Below, in pieces: positions 10,063 to 18,819 of a stretch of DNA of 64,000 nucleotides (its first letter is position 1; each line of letters starts with the position of its first letter). The translations under genes were made by a program, and so were the position numbers. The notes under the pieces are model-generated. The model did no database searches. It was not told the DNA's origin and worked only from the letters and a program-made list of their open reading frames with translations. This DNA comes from Cytophagaceae bacterium (GTDB lineage: Bacteria > Bacteroidota > Bacteroidia > Cytophagales > Flexibacteraceae): positions 1,054,001 through 1,118,000 of the forward strand of contig CANGYH010000001.1 of the NCBI GenBank assembly GCA_947458545.1. The letters are read 5' to 3'.

Positions 10063-10932
10063 TTGGAATCCTCTGATATCGAACTGCAACCGGCTCCCAG
10101 CCCCACATCAGGGTGGAGGCGTGGGGCTTTTTTGAGAGCAATTGCCATACTGCTTTTGCCATGCCTGGCAACCACGTCTGGCTGTATTCCGAACTCTCGG
10201 TTGCTGTATCTGCAAGACGAGGCCCAGCAGCCTGGCACAGGCCCAGTGGTTTACACAGCAGAGCGCAAGCCCTACACATTACAAACGGGAGACGTACTCT
10301 CTGTGCAGATAAAGGGGGTAGATACGGAGTTGCAGAGCAGTTTCAACATTACGTCTGGCGCGTTTGGTGGCGCTATAATGGCAGACCCTGCCACCCAATA
10401 CGTGAACGGATACACCATTGACGAGAACGGTGACATCCCCTTGATTTCGGTGGGAAAAGTGCGGGTGAAGGGTCTAACCATAGAGCAGGCCCAAGAGATT
10501 TGCCAAAAGCGCATTGGTGCCTTTTTGCGCGACGCTACGGTGATGGTGAAGATGGTCAGCTTCAAGATTACCGTATTGGGCGAGGTGCGGCGCCCGGGAT
10601 ACTATTACGTAAACAACCTACGTTGCAACTTGCTGGAAGCCATAGGCTTGGGTGGAGATTTGACACCAATTGCCAATCGCAAACGCCTGAAACTCATTCG
10701 CCAGTTGCCGACAGGCTCCGAGGTGGCCTATGTTGACCTGACAGATGCCAAGATCATCCAGTCTCCCTATTACAACCTGCAACCCAACGATATCATTTTC
10801 GTTGAGCCGCTATCTGGCCAAACCCCTCGCAAGAATTTTGCACCTGTATCGCTGGGCTTGGGCATTGTCTCGGGCCTGGTTACCGTTACACTTCTTGTTT
10901 TAACCATCCGCAGAGACGGGCTGGTACGTTAA
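10063..10932 (+). CDS. Polysaccharide export lipoprotein (Wza-like, Poly_export/SLBB)
   Basis: The 289-aa reading starts at TTG 10063. An alternative TTG at 10132 would give a more usual lipoprotein signal, MRAIAILLLPCLATTSGC, and leave the hairpin at 10099-10134 in the leader. The lipobox TTSGC indicates lipidation and outer-membrane placement. A Poly_export domain (YTLQTGDVLSVQIKG) comes next, then ENGDIPLISVGKVRVKGLT with the export-domain signature, and an SLBB segment VLGEVRRPGYYYV. The C-terminus has one hydrophobic helix, as in Wza, where it forms the outer-membrane channel. It should export capsule or exopolysaccharide together with the tyrosine kinase and flippase encoded next. Confidence 0.88.
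   Translation: MESSDIELQPAPSPTSGWRRGAFLRAIAILLLPCLATTSGCIPNSRLLYLQDEAQQPGTGPVVYTAERKPYTLQTGDVLSVQIKGVDTELQSSFNITSGAFGGAIMADPATQYVNGYTIDENGDIPLISVGKVRVKGLTIEQAQEICQKRIGAFLRDATVMVKMVSFKITVLGEVRRPGYYYVNNLRCNLLEAIGLGGDLTPIANRKRLKLIRQLPTGSEVAYVDLTDAKIIQSPYYNLQPNDIIFVEPLSGQTPRKNFAPVSLGLGIVSGLVTVTLLVLTIRRDGLVR
10099..10134 (+). promoter_or_regulatory. Intrinsic-terminator-like hairpin at the start of the exopolysaccharide locus (candidate attenuator)
   Basis: GCCCCAC (10100-10106) pairs with GTGGGGC (10121-10127) across a 14-nt loop. Six T residues (10128-10133) follow at once, and A10099 can pair with the first of them. This is the form of a rho-independent terminator, yet it lies downstream of the -7 box and overlaps the first codons, or the leader, of the Wza-like gene. 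It could make expression conditional on antitermination. Confidence 0.45.
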
Positions 10933-11034
10933 ACCTAGGCCTATGGGCATAAATGGTATCGTTGCTGTGTTGGTCACCCCTTCTCGACAGGCGAAAGCCG
11001 CAGGTTATTAGGCAGGCGCTCCCTTATTTTTATC

Positions 11035-13488
11035 ATGCAACCCGCAAAAACCCGCTCCACCTTGTCTCTAAACGGAAACGGTGCCCCTAAAGCACCCCGG
11101 CCGGTGCTCGCACCCATGGCGCCCATGGCTCCTCAGCCAGGAGATATTGATATCCGGCCAATGCTGCTTAAGCTGCGGCAAAACTGGTATTGGCTTGTGG
11201 CCTCGGCAGCTTTCTTTTTGTTGATGGCTCTAATCTATGTTAAGACGAGCCCCAACATTTTTGCTGCATCTACGACAATTCTGCTAGAAGATCAAAGCAG
11301 TGGTTCTAAACGGACAGAAGAGCTGCTTGAGATGCTTGAGATCAAAGACAAAGGCATCAAGGTAGAGGATGAGGTCGGCCTTATAAAAAGCTACCAGATC
11401 ATAGAGGCTACGGTAGAGCGGCTGGATTTTGCGGTATCGTACTTCGAGGTTGAAGACAACCTCTTCAACAAGCTGGGCGATTTTCAGATTAAGGAGCGGT
11501 ACAAGGATTTCCCCTTCCGTGTTGTGCTTAACCCAGCATCAGACCAGATGGTGAACATACCCATTGTGGTAAAGCCCATCAGCCAAACGCAGATAGAAAT
11601 CTCGATAAACGGGGAAGATGTGCGCGTTTTCAACCTGGCCTCGCGCGAGATGAGCGTGAAGCTACCGGCCGTAAAAATGCAAAAAATTATCGGCCTTGAG
11701 TCGCCGTACCAAGACAAATACCTCAATTTCAAAATTGTCCGCAACGAGGGGCAAGCCTTTAAGGCAAGCAGTAAGTACTACTTCCAGATAAATGATCTTA
11801 ACTCGCTGACGAAGGCCTATCAAAGTAAGCTGGAGGCAAAACCCGTGGAGCGAGAGAGCCGGATATTGGAGATTAAGTCTGAAGGGCCCATTGTAGAGAA
11901 AGAGATAAAGTTTTTGAACACGTTGGTTGACGTGCTGATAGAACATGATCTGGCCCAGAAGAACGAAACCGGCATGAAAACGCTCAACTTTTTGGAAGGG
12001 CAGTTGAGCAAAGTCGGAGATTCGTTGCGCAACTCAGAAACCTCGTTGTCTAGCTTTAGATCCAGCAACAAGCTGCTGGATGTTGGCGACGCCACCAATA
12101 CCATTTATCAAAAGCTGGATAACCTGGAAAACGAGAAGGCCAGGTTGGAGGTGCAGGTCAAGTACTACCAGAATGTGCTGCAGCAGCTCCAGACGCAAGA
12201 GACGATTACGGATGTGGTGTCTCCCTCTACGATGGGTATTGAAAACCAGATCTTGAACTCTCTGTTGATAGAGCTTACGACGCTTAACCGGCAGATGGCA
12301 GGAATGGCGACCCAGGCCACGCGAGATGCACCGAACATCCGAGTGTTGCAGAATAAGATTGACAATGCCCGCGAGGCCGTTTTAGAGAACCTAAACAACA
12401 ACATGGCAGCCAGCCGGATAGCCATGCAAGAGATTAACCGGCGCATTGGAGACCTGGAGGGAAATATTTTCCGCCTGCCAGAGAATGAACGTCGCCTGCA
12501 AGACCTGCAAGGCAAAACGGAGTTTAACTCGCGTACCTACAATTTCTTCTTAGAGAAGCGGGCCGAGGCACAGGTGTCGCTTGCGGCCAATGCTGCTGAC
12601 AAAAGGCGGGTAGATGCTGCCCGAATGCTGGGCTCTGGGCCTATTTACCCCAAAAGCAAGCAGATTTACATCGTGGCGCTGCTGCTGGGTTTGGTAATCC
12701 CGGCGGGTTTGATCTTGTTTTTAGACAAGCTAGACAACACCATTCGGAGTAAAGAAGATTTGCAGGGCCTCTCGAGTATTCCTTTCTTAGGAATCATTAC
12801 CGACGCAGGCAAGCAGCGCAGGCTTCCGGTGATAGAAAAGCCACTTTCGGCCATATCTGAGTCTTTCCGCAGTTTGCGCATCAACCTGCAATACCTGGCC
12901 GCCGGTATGGACAAGAAGGTAATCGGTATTACGAGCTCCATCTCTGGCGAGGGCAAGACGTTTTGCTCGGCCAACATTGCGGCAGAGCTTGCCCATAGCG
13001 GCAAAAAGGTAGCCTTGTTAGAGGTAGATCTGCGCCGCCCTACGGTTGGTAAGTATTTTGACATAAATACCCAGGTAGGCTTATCTAGCTATCTGATAAA
13101 AGCCGCTACGTTAGACCAAGCCCTGCAAAAAACGCAAGTACCCAACCTGCGGGTGATGCCCTGCGGGCCCATACCACCCAATCCGGTAGAGCTGCTGTCT
13201 TTGCCTGCCATGGCAGAGCTGATGGCGCAGTTAAAGGCCGAATATGATTACGTGGTGCTAGACGTGCCGCCGATAGGCTTTGTATCCGAGTATTTCGTAC
13301 TGCTGGATTACATTGATGCCAGCTTGTTTGTAACAAGGTATAAGTACACTGCCAGAGAGTTGCTTGGCAACATCAATACCATTTACCAAGAAGGTAAAAT
13401 ACCACACCTATACCTGGTATTAAATGGTCTGAACTACTACGAAAAGTACGAGTATCGCAACAAGGGCGAGAAATACTACCGGGCCTAA
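11035..13488 (+). CDS. Exopolysaccharide chain-length determinant / BY-kinase (Wzc-like)
   Basis: The 817-aa protein starts at ATG 11035. It has one transmembrane helix near 50-68, a long Wzz/GNVR periplasmic coiled-coil region, a second helix near 544-563 and a cytoplasmic BY-kinase domain. The kinase has Walker A SISGEGKT (about 639-646), Walker A' LLEVDLRRP (about 662-670) and Walker B VVLDVPP (about 741-747). The extreme C-terminus is a tyrosine cluster, YYEKYEY...KYYRA, with six tyrosines in the last 18 residues. Such kinases autophosphorylate their C-terminal tyrosines in trans, and phosphorylation cycling controls polymer length and export through the Wza partner. Gene order, 102 nt after the Wza-like gene, supports this. 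A TATTTTTA just before the ATG could be an internal promoter. Confidence 0.92.
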   Translation: MQPAKTRSTLSLNGNGAPKAPRPVLAPMAPMAPQPGDIDIRPMLLKLRQNWYWLVASAAFFLLMALIYVKTSPNIFAASTTILLEDQSSGSKRTEELLEMLEIKDKGIKVEDEVGLIKSYQIIEATVERLDFAVSYFEVEDNLFNKLGDFQIKERYKDFPFRVVLNPASDQMVNIPIVVKPISQTQIEISINGEDVRVFNLASREMSVKLPAVKMQKIIGLESPYQDKYLNFKIVRNEGQAFKASSKYYFQINDLNSLTKAYQSKLEAKPVERESRILEIKSEGPIVEKEIKFLNTLVDVLIEHDLAQKNETGMKTLNFLEGQLSKVGDSLRNSETSLSSFRSSNKLLDVGDATNTIYQKLDNLENEKARLEVQVKYYQNVLQQLQTQETITDVVSPSTMGIENQILNSLLIELTTLNRQMAGMATQATRDAPNIRVLQNKIDNAREAVLENLNNNMAASRIAMQEINRRIGDLEGNIFRLPENERRLQDLQGKTEFNSRTYNFFLEKRAEAQVSLAANAADKRRVDAARMLGSGPIYPKSKQIYIVALLLGLVIPAGLILFLDKLDNTIRSKEDLQGLSSIPFLGIITDAGKQRRLPVIEKPLSAISESFRSLRINLQYLAAGMDKKVIGITSSISGEGKTFCSANIAAELAHSGKKVALLEVDLRRPTVGKYFDINTQVGLSSYLIKAATLDQALQKTQVPNLRVMPCGPIPPNPVELLSLPAMAELMAQLKAEYDYVVLDVPPIGFVSEYFVLLDYIDASLFVTRYKYTARELLGNINTIYQEGKIPHLYLVLNGLNYYEKYEYRNKGEKYYRA

Positions 13489-13552
13489 AGGCGGGGCTGC
13501 CCTAGTATCTGAATGCTAACCATTGCATGGCGAATTCTGCCATTAACTTTTA

Positions 13553-15139
13553 TTGCCGGTGTCTGAAGCGACGGTAGCTATTCCTGAAGACTCTAAAGAG
13601 CCCGATGATATCGGGCCTACGGAAGAGCAATTGGCTACCCAAGAGCCAAGCCTGCATCAAAAAACGATGCGCGGCCTTGGCTGGAGCACCTTTGCCACAA
13701 TGGCCAGTGCCATCATGCAAATTGCCTACACCGCAGCCGTAACACGGCTGGTAGATCCGGCGGCGTTTGGCTTGGTGGCAGCCTCGGGCACGCTGCTGCG
13801 GTTTGGGGGTTACTTTTCTGAGATGGGCTTGGGGAAGGCCACCGTGCAAAAGGCAGATTTAACGGATAATAATATCCGCGCCGCGGTGACAGGGACGGTT
13901 GGCCTGGGTTTGATAACCTTCGCCGTGTTTTTTGTTCTGGCACCCATACTGGCTCCGCTGGCTATGGACGACCCAGCCCTGGTGTGGATAATAAGGCTGC
14001 AGGCGCTGAGCTTCTTGTTTGGAGGCATGAACAATGTGCCGCTCAACATCTTGCGGCGGCGGATGGATTTTGCCACCATTGCTAAAGTAGAACTGGCCAG
14101 TTATTTGCTAGCCTACAGTACCGTCGGCATCGGGTTGGCCGTAATTGACAAGGGCCTTTGGGGCATTGCGCTGGCTGGAGTAACACAACAGTTGCTGGCA
14201 GCCATCATGCACTATGCCGTTGCTCGCCATCCCATATTGCCCATTTTTAAGAGAGACGCTTTTGCGCCAATGTTGGGCTATGGCAGTCGGATTTCTGCCA
14301 TCTCCTTCGTAGAATTTTTGGGGGGCACGGCAGATACGTTTGTGATTGGCAAACGGCTGGGAGCCATGGTGCTGGGCCTTTACAGCCGGGCGCAGATGCT
14401 GGTGCAACTGCCCATTTATAACCTGACTACTACCTTCAGCCGGGTGCTCTTCCCGGCCATGAGCTCTATTCAAAAAGACAGGCCCAGGCTACGGCGTGTA
14501 TATCTGTCGTCTATCACCTTGTTGGCTATGATCATTCTGCCGGTTGGCGTTGGCCTGGCATTAGCCTCAAAAGAAGCCATCTTAACGGTACTGGGCTCTC
14601 GCTTTGCCTCTGCCACGGCCATATTTACGTTGTTGGCCATTATGACACCCTTTAGGCTGCTGACCTACTTTAGCGGGCTGGTATGCGACTCTACCGGGCA
14701 TCTGAACGCCAAGCTGGCAACGGAGCTCGCCTTTGTCGCTTTGTATGCGTTGTCGTTTTGGTTCATTGCCCTGCCTTATGGGGTAGAGGGTATTGCCCAG
14801 ATACTGCTGGTTGGAGAAGTTATCCACTTTTTCATTTATGCCGTTATTTTGGGTAGGCTGCTCGATTTTAGCGTTTGGAGCTTAGCCCAAGACTTTGTAC
14901 CCGTCTTGCTCACTAGCCTCACCGTTGCGGGCACGGTTTGGGCCGCCGGTGCCATTTTGCCTAACACGGTAATACCTGCGCTGGGCCTGCTGGCAAAAGG
15001 TGTGGCGGGCGGAGTAGGCTTCGGCATAGGCCTGCTGGCGCCTTGGAGCCGAGGTATCAGGGCCCAGCTTTACGAGCGATTTCTGACCAAATCTCAGCTT
15101 GGTAAGCATCGGGTTGTGCTTGCTTTGGTAAAGCTTTAA
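13553..15139 (+). CDS. Polysaccharide flippase (Wzx/WzxC-like, oligosaccharide flippase superfamily)
   Basis: The 528-aa reading starts at TTG 13553; GTG 13559 and ATG 13666 are alternatives, and the first 35-40 residues are acidic and poorly conserved in character. From about residue 40 it shows the MOP-superfamily pattern QKTMRGLGWSTFATMASAIMQIAYTAAVTRLVDPAAFG, seen here in pieces, followed by 12-14 hydrophobic segments. This pattern marks flippases that move undecaprenyl-linked repeat units across the inner membrane. It follows the Wzc-like gene by 64 nt and precedes a glycosyltransferase, so it probably handles the same polymer. No polymerase (Wzy) is visible in the window. Confidence 0.85.
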   Translation: MPVSEATVAIPEDSKEPDDIGPTEEQLATQEPSLHQKTMRGLGWSTFATMASAIMQIAYTAAVTRLVDPAAFGLVAASGTLLRFGGYFSEMGLGKATVQKADLTDNNIRAAVTGTVGLGLITFAVFFVLAPILAPLAMDDPALVWIIRLQALSFLFGGMNNVPLNILRRRMDFATIAKVELASYLLAYSTVGIGLAVIDKGLWGIALAGVTQQLLAAIMHYAVARHPILPIFKRDAFAPMLGYGSRISAISFVEFLGGTADTFVIGKRLGAMVLGLYSRAQMLVQLPIYNLTTTFSRVLFPAMSSIQKDRPRLRRVYLSSITLLAMIILPVGVGLALASKEAILTVLGSRFASATAIFTLLAIMTPFRLLTYFSGLVCDSTGHLNAKLATELAFVALYALSFWFIALPYGVEGIAQILLVGEVIHFFIYAVILGRLLDFSVWSLAQDFVPVLLTSLTVAGTVWAAGAILPNTVIPALGLLAKGVAGGVGFGIGLLAPWSRGIRAQLYERFLTKSQLGKHRVVLALVKL

Positions 15140-15191
15140 CGCCTCTATCTTCATTTGTATGTTAGTTGCCACGCACAAAACCTAGCCTATC

Positions 15192-16352
15192 ATGTTTGGT
15201 ATCAAATACTTCTGGCAAAAGGTACGGTTCAAGCTTTTTCGGCTGGCCAAGCGGGCAATATTGGGGCCAGTGGCTGGCACCATTCCCGACCATTGGGTAA
15301 AACAGGTTGCGGGCGGGTACTTCAGGGCTGTAATGCAGCAGCACCTCATGCAACATGTTGAGGTATTGCCGCCAACTTTAGATACATACGCCTTTCCTGA
15401 GCGCTATCCAGTGTCGTTCAGGCGGTCTAAGGCTTTTGATGCCAGGCATGTGTACGTATTCCAAAATGTTTGTGTATCTCCATCGTCGGCGGTGGCATAC
15501 GTGCCCCCAAACTGGGTGCTGGAAGAGAGCGCCGGCGCCTTGGAAAAAGTGAGCGGCTGGGGCCGCATTATGCCCGAGCTGCTGGTGTCCGCCCACCATT
15601 TGTCTGTGAGCGATCCGATGGTGGTAGTACCAGCGGCACCATTCTACCATTTTATCTGGGAGCATTTGCCTGCCATCATTCAGGCCTTGCAAATTGAGCC
15701 GGCAGCCCACTTACTCTTGCCAGACCCTTGCCCCAGATATGTAACCGACGCACTAGACCTGCTCCTAGATGCCAACTGGAGGGCCAGAGCGCACTTTGCC
15801 AAAAAGGTTTGCCATGTACACACCTTGCTGGTGCCTCAAATCGAGACACATTCAGGGTTTATCCATCCGGCTTACCCGAAACTGTTGCAAGATGCCTTTG
15901 CGCATTCGGTAGATGGGGTTGAGCCGGCCGGAGAAAAAATCTACGTAAGCCGACGGTTTGCACCGGGCCGCCACATGCGCTTTGAGCAGGAACTGGAAAA
16001 CAGCTTGATTGCACAGGGTTTCAAAATTCTTTACCTTGAGCGCATGACCTTGCGCGAGCAATTCGAGGCTTTCCGCAGAGCGTCGGTTGTAGTGGCCCCT
16101 CATGGGGCCGGGCTAAGCCATCTCCATTTTGCGGCACCGGGAGCCTACGTGCTGGAGTGCTTCCCCTTTGGCTACTTTAACGATTGTTACGCCAGGTTAT
16201 CTGTACAGTGCGGGCACCAGTACGACTACATGGTCTGCAGGCCAGACTCTGCCTGGGAAGGCGGTGCCATGCCCATTGAGAGCATCGTTGTACGCGTAAA
16301 TGAGCGCTTGCGCAAGGCAGAGGCCCGGCAAACCGTGGCAGCTATAAGTTAG
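15192..16352 (+). CDS. Glycosyltransferase family 61 (DUF563) protein
   Basis: The 386-aa protein starts at ATG 15192. The C-terminal half holds the GT61 signature: KIYVSRRFAPGR (about 249-260), then ASVVVAPHGAGLSHLHFAAP with the conserved PHGAGL, and VLECFP. GT61 enzymes transfer sugars such as xylose or N-acetylglucosamine onto glycans; the donor and acceptor here are not determinable. There is no signal peptide, so it is probably cytoplasmic and acts on polymer precursors. It follows the flippase by 52 nt on the same strand and ends 11 nt inside the convergent hydrolase gene. Confidence 0.82.
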   Translation: MFGIKYFWQKVRFKLFRLAKRAILGPVAGTIPDHWVKQVAGGYFRAVMQQHLMQHVEVLPPTLDTYAFPERYPVSFRRSKAFDARHVYVFQNVCVSPSSAVAYVPPNWVLEESAGALEKVSGWGRIMPELLVSAHHLSVSDPMVVVPAAPFYHFIWEHLPAIIQALQIEPAAHLLLPDPCPRYVTDALDLLLDANWRARAHFAKKVCHVHTLLVPQIETHSGFIHPAYPKLLQDAFAHSVDGVEPAGEKIYVSRRFAPGRHMRFEQELENSLIAQGFKILYLERMTLREQFEAFRRASVVVAPHGAGLSHLHFAAPGAYVLECFPFGYFNDCYARLSVQCGHQYDYMVCRPDSAWEGGAMPIESIVVRVNERLRKAEARQTVAAIS

Positions 16353-17187
16353 CCTTGTAAAAGGCTATGGATGCGTCTACGGCTTGGGCAAAGCCAGGAG
16401 GCATTGTGCCGTCAGAAGGATGTGCTGCTCCGTAGGTATGGCCCTGGCCTGGCAATATGAGGGTAGCCGCGCCGGGCTGGGCCATGCTAAGCTCCATAGC
16501 ATCGGTTACGGGGATGGTTTCGTCTTGGTCTCCGTGAACGATAAGCCAGGGGTTGGTGTAGCTGTTAGCAGCAGCAATCAGGTCTAGCCGGCCGAAATTG
16601 GCCTTGTAATCTTGTACGATGCTGTAGCCTAAAGGTAGCTTTTGGCCTGTACGCCTGTTTTGTACAAGCCTTACGCCGTCTTCTGCCCAGGTCTGCATTT
16701 GGTCTTCTGGCCAGGTGCGATCAAAAGCCGCCATGGCAGACAAGGTTACCAATGCCTTAGCGTGGCCTTGTGCAGCTGCCAGCAGAGCCACGCTGGCGCC
16801 GCGGCTATGGCCCATCAGGCCAATGTGGCGCTTGTCTATTAAGGCTCCCTCTGATGCCGACTTGCCTCCAGCGAAGAAGTGGATGACATCCTCAAGGTCT
16901 GAGAGCTCGATACTGATGGTATTGGCGCGGTAGGCTTCCAGGTCTTCGAACTCGGTGGGGCGCTCGGGTGTGGTGCCGTTGTGAGAGAAGTTGAAGGCGC
17001 AAAAGGCAAATCCGGCATCTGCAAAACGCTCGGCCATGGCCGGAAAAGGCCCCCAGTCTTTAAAGCCGTTGAAGCCGTGCGCAAAAATGATAAGCGGCTG
17101 AAACCTGAAAGAGGGCCGCGCAAGTACATCCACCACGATTGGGCGGCTGTTGTAGCGAGAAGTAAGTTTGAAGGTTTGGTGTGGCAT
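16342..17187 (-). CDS. Alpha/beta hydrolase
   Basis: The 281-aa cytoplasmic protein starts at ATG 17187. The oxyanion-hole region is IIFAHGFNGFKDWG (about 33-46). The nucleophile elbow is GHSRGAS, the acid lies in IVHGDQDETIP, and the catalytic histidine in GQGHTYG. The layout resembles dienelactone-hydrolase or BAAT-like esterases. The substrate cannot be told from sequence. It converges with the GT61 gene (11-nt overlap of ends) and diverges from the polyprenyl synthase, so it appears to be its own transcription unit. Confidence 0.85.
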   Translation of the reverse strand: MPHQTFKLTSRYNSRPIVVDVLARPSFRFQPLIIFAHGFNGFKDWGPFPAMAERFADAGFAFCAFNFSHNGTTPERPTEFEDLEAYRANTISIELSDLEDVIHFFAGGKSASEGALIDKRHIGLMGHSRGASVALLAAAQGHAKALVTLSAMAAFDRTWPEDQMQTWAEDGVRLVQNRRTGQKLPLGYSIVQDYKANFGRLDLIAAANSYTNPWLIVHGDQDETIPVTDAMELSMAQPGAATLILPGQGHTYGAAHPSDGTMPPGFAQAVDASIAFYKANL

Positions 17188-17257
17188 TTACGGGCGCTCA
17201 GACCGCTGCTCTATAAACGAAGCGCAAGGGTAACTCAGTTTGTGCAACTGAGGCCGC

Positions 17258-17265
17258 CAAAGGTA
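17258..17265 (-). promoter_or_regulatory. -7 box for the alpha/beta hydrolase gene
   Basis: On the minus strand this reads TACCTTTG. It predicts a start near 17254 and a 65-70 nt leader. No -33 TTG at standard spacing. Confidence 0.35.
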
Positions 17266-17323
17266 CTAAAATCAATTACGAACCTAGAAGCACTGTTGGC
17301 GGCTTTTTGGTAACAATTGCCCG

Positions 17324-17331
17324 TAGCTTTG
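17324..17331 (+). promoter_or_regulatory. -7 box for the polyprenyl synthase gene
   Basis: TAGCTTTG ends 15 nt before ATG 17347, giving a very short predicted leader. No clear -33 element. Confidence 0.4.
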
Positions 17332-17346
17332 CCCCACCCATATAGA

Positions 17347-18321
17347 ATGGCCCAGAAATTAGCCCAAATCCAAGCACCCGTGGCGGAGCACATCCGCCAG
17401 TTTGAGGGGCATTTCCGCCAGGCCATGCGCAGCCGCGTCGTTTTGCTAGACCGGATAATGGACTACATCGTGAAGCGGAAGGGTAAGCAGGTACGGCCAT
17501 TGCTGGTCTTCCTTTCGGCGGGCGCGGTAGGCAAAATTGAGGAGCGCGCTTACCGGGGCGCAGGCCTTATAGAGCTTTTGCATACGGCCACCCTGGTGCA
17601 CGACGACGTTGTAGATGATGCCGCATACCGCCGTGGATTTTTATCCATAAATGCACTTTGGAAAAATAAGGTTGCCGTATTGGTAGGCGATTACCTGCTG
17701 AGCCGCGGGCTGCTGCTTTCCGTAGAGCATAACGATTTTGATCTGCTCAAAATCGTCTCTGAGGCCGTGCGCCAAATGAGCGAGGGAGAGCTCCTCCAAA
17801 TGGAGAAGGCACGCAAGCTAGACATTAGCGAGCAGGTCTATTTTGACATCATCTTTAAGAAGACGGCAAGCCTGATAGCCAGTTGCTGCTCTATAGGGGC
17901 GGCTGCAGCCGGTGGCGATGCAGAGACGGTTGAGCTGATGGAGCAGTTTGGCCAGAAGGTAGGCATGGCCTTTCAGATCAAAGACGATCTGTTTGACTAT
18001 GGCCAGGCCGAGATTGGAAAGCCCGTGGGGCAAGACATCAAAGAGAAGAAGATGACATTACCCCTCATCTACACGCTGGCACATACCGACAGCAGCACGC
18101 GCCGGCATCTGCTTGATTTGGTTAAGAATCAAAGCCACAAGCAAACTGCCATAAAAGAGGTTATAGACATAGTGCGCGCAGGCAAGGGCCTAGCCTATGC
18201 AACAGAAACAATGGAGGAGTTCCGCCAGCAGGCCATTCGGTTGCTGCATCAGCTCAAGCCGAGCCCCTATCGCCAAGGCCTAGAAGATCTGGTAACATAC
18301 ACCATCACCCGAGAGAAATAG
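17347..18321 (+). CDS. Polyprenyl diphosphate synthase (long-chain trans-prenyltransferase)
   Basis: The 324-aa reading from ATG 17347 fits the family length; an upstream TTG (17317) would add 10 residues across the -7 box. The first aspartate-rich motif is in TLVHDDVVDDAAYRRG. A GDYLLSRG segment follows, and the second aspartate-rich motif is FQIKDDLFDYG. Both bind the magnesium-complexed allylic diphosphate. These enzymes add isopentenyl units to make octaprenyl- or heptaprenyl-class chains for quinones (menaquinone in this phylum). The exact chain length is not readable by eye. It stands alone ahead of the tRNA-Trp/secE block. Confidence 0.9.
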   Translation: MAQKLAQIQAPVAEHIRQFEGHFRQAMRSRVVLLDRIMDYIVKRKGKQVRPLLVFLSAGAVGKIEERAYRGAGLIELLHTATLVHDDVVDDAAYRRGFLSINALWKNKVAVLVGDYLLSRGLLLSVEHNDFDLLKIVSEAVRQMSEGELLQMEKARKLDISEQVYFDIIFKKTASLIASCCSIGAAAAGGDAETVELMEQFGQKVGMAFQIKDDLFDYGQAEIGKPVGQDIKEKKMTLPLIYTLAHTDSSTRRHLLDLVKNQSHKQTAIKEVIDIVRAGKGLAYATETMEEFRQQAIRLLHQLKPSPYRQGLEDLVTYTITREK

Positions 18322-18348
18322 GGTATGCTGCAGCGCGGGGCGCAGAGG

Positions 18349-18380
18349 CTTGTTTAATTGCAAATGCTGGCCTATCTTTG
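18349..18380 (+). promoter_or_regulatory. Promoter for tRNA-Trp and the secE-nusG block
   Basis: CTTG (18349-18352), 20-bp spacer, TATCTTTG (18373-18380), followed by CAGTCCTTTT. The block TTTGCAGTCCTTTT recurs exactly at the tRNA-fMet promoter (minus strand, around 39346-39359). Confidence 0.65.
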
Positions 18381-18405
18381 CAGTCCTTTTTGTATAAGAG
18401 GATAC

Positions 18406-18478
18406 ACGGGCGTAGCTCAATTGGTAGAGTGGCGGTCTCCAAAACCGTAGGCTGTAGGTTCGAGCCCTACCGCCCGTG
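18406..18478 (+). tRNA. tRNA-Trp (CCA)
   Basis: A 73-nt cloverleaf: acceptor ACGGGCG/CGCCCGT, D arm GCTC..GAGT, anticodon loop CTCCAAA with anticodon CCA, T arm GTAGG TTCGAGC CCTAC, discriminator G; the 3' CCA is not encoded. Its position just before secE and nusG is the classical bacterial arrangement. Confidence 0.95.
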
Positions 18479-18571
18479 CAAGCTAAAGCGATTGTTACAA
18501 TCAATTGCCAATCTGATGTTTAACCTGTCGGCGCCTGCGCTGGCAAAGCAACCGAGACCTTCCTACTGATT

Positions 18572-18766
18572 ATGAACCGCCTTCGCAACATCTATCGCGG
18601 CTCCGTAGAGGAGGTGCGCGAGCACGTAACCTGGCCTTCTTACACAGAGCTGCAAAACAGCACGGTGCTGGTGTTGGTGGCCAGTCTGATTTTCGCTTTG
18701 GTCATCGGTGTTATGGACTTTGGGTTCAAGACGCTAATGGAGACCATTTACGGCATCAACAGCTAA
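18572..18766 (+). CDS. secE: Preprotein translocase subunit SecE
   Basis: The 64-aa protein starts at ATG 18572. It has the short single-span form found in most bacteria: an amphipathic start with VEEVREHVTWPSYTELQNST, containing the conserved V-x-W-P segment, then one transmembrane helix (LVLVASLIFALVIGVMDFG). It clamps SecY in the SecYEG channel of the inner membrane. It lies between tRNA-Trp and nusG, as expected. Confidence 0.95.
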   Translation: MNRLRNIYRGSVEEVREHVTWPSYTELQNSTVLVLVASLIFALVIGVMDFGFKTLMETIYGINS

Positions 18767-18819
18767 ACGATACGAAGCTCGCAAAGCAAAACGCCAAGCT
18801 GATCCTGCAAACCGAACCT

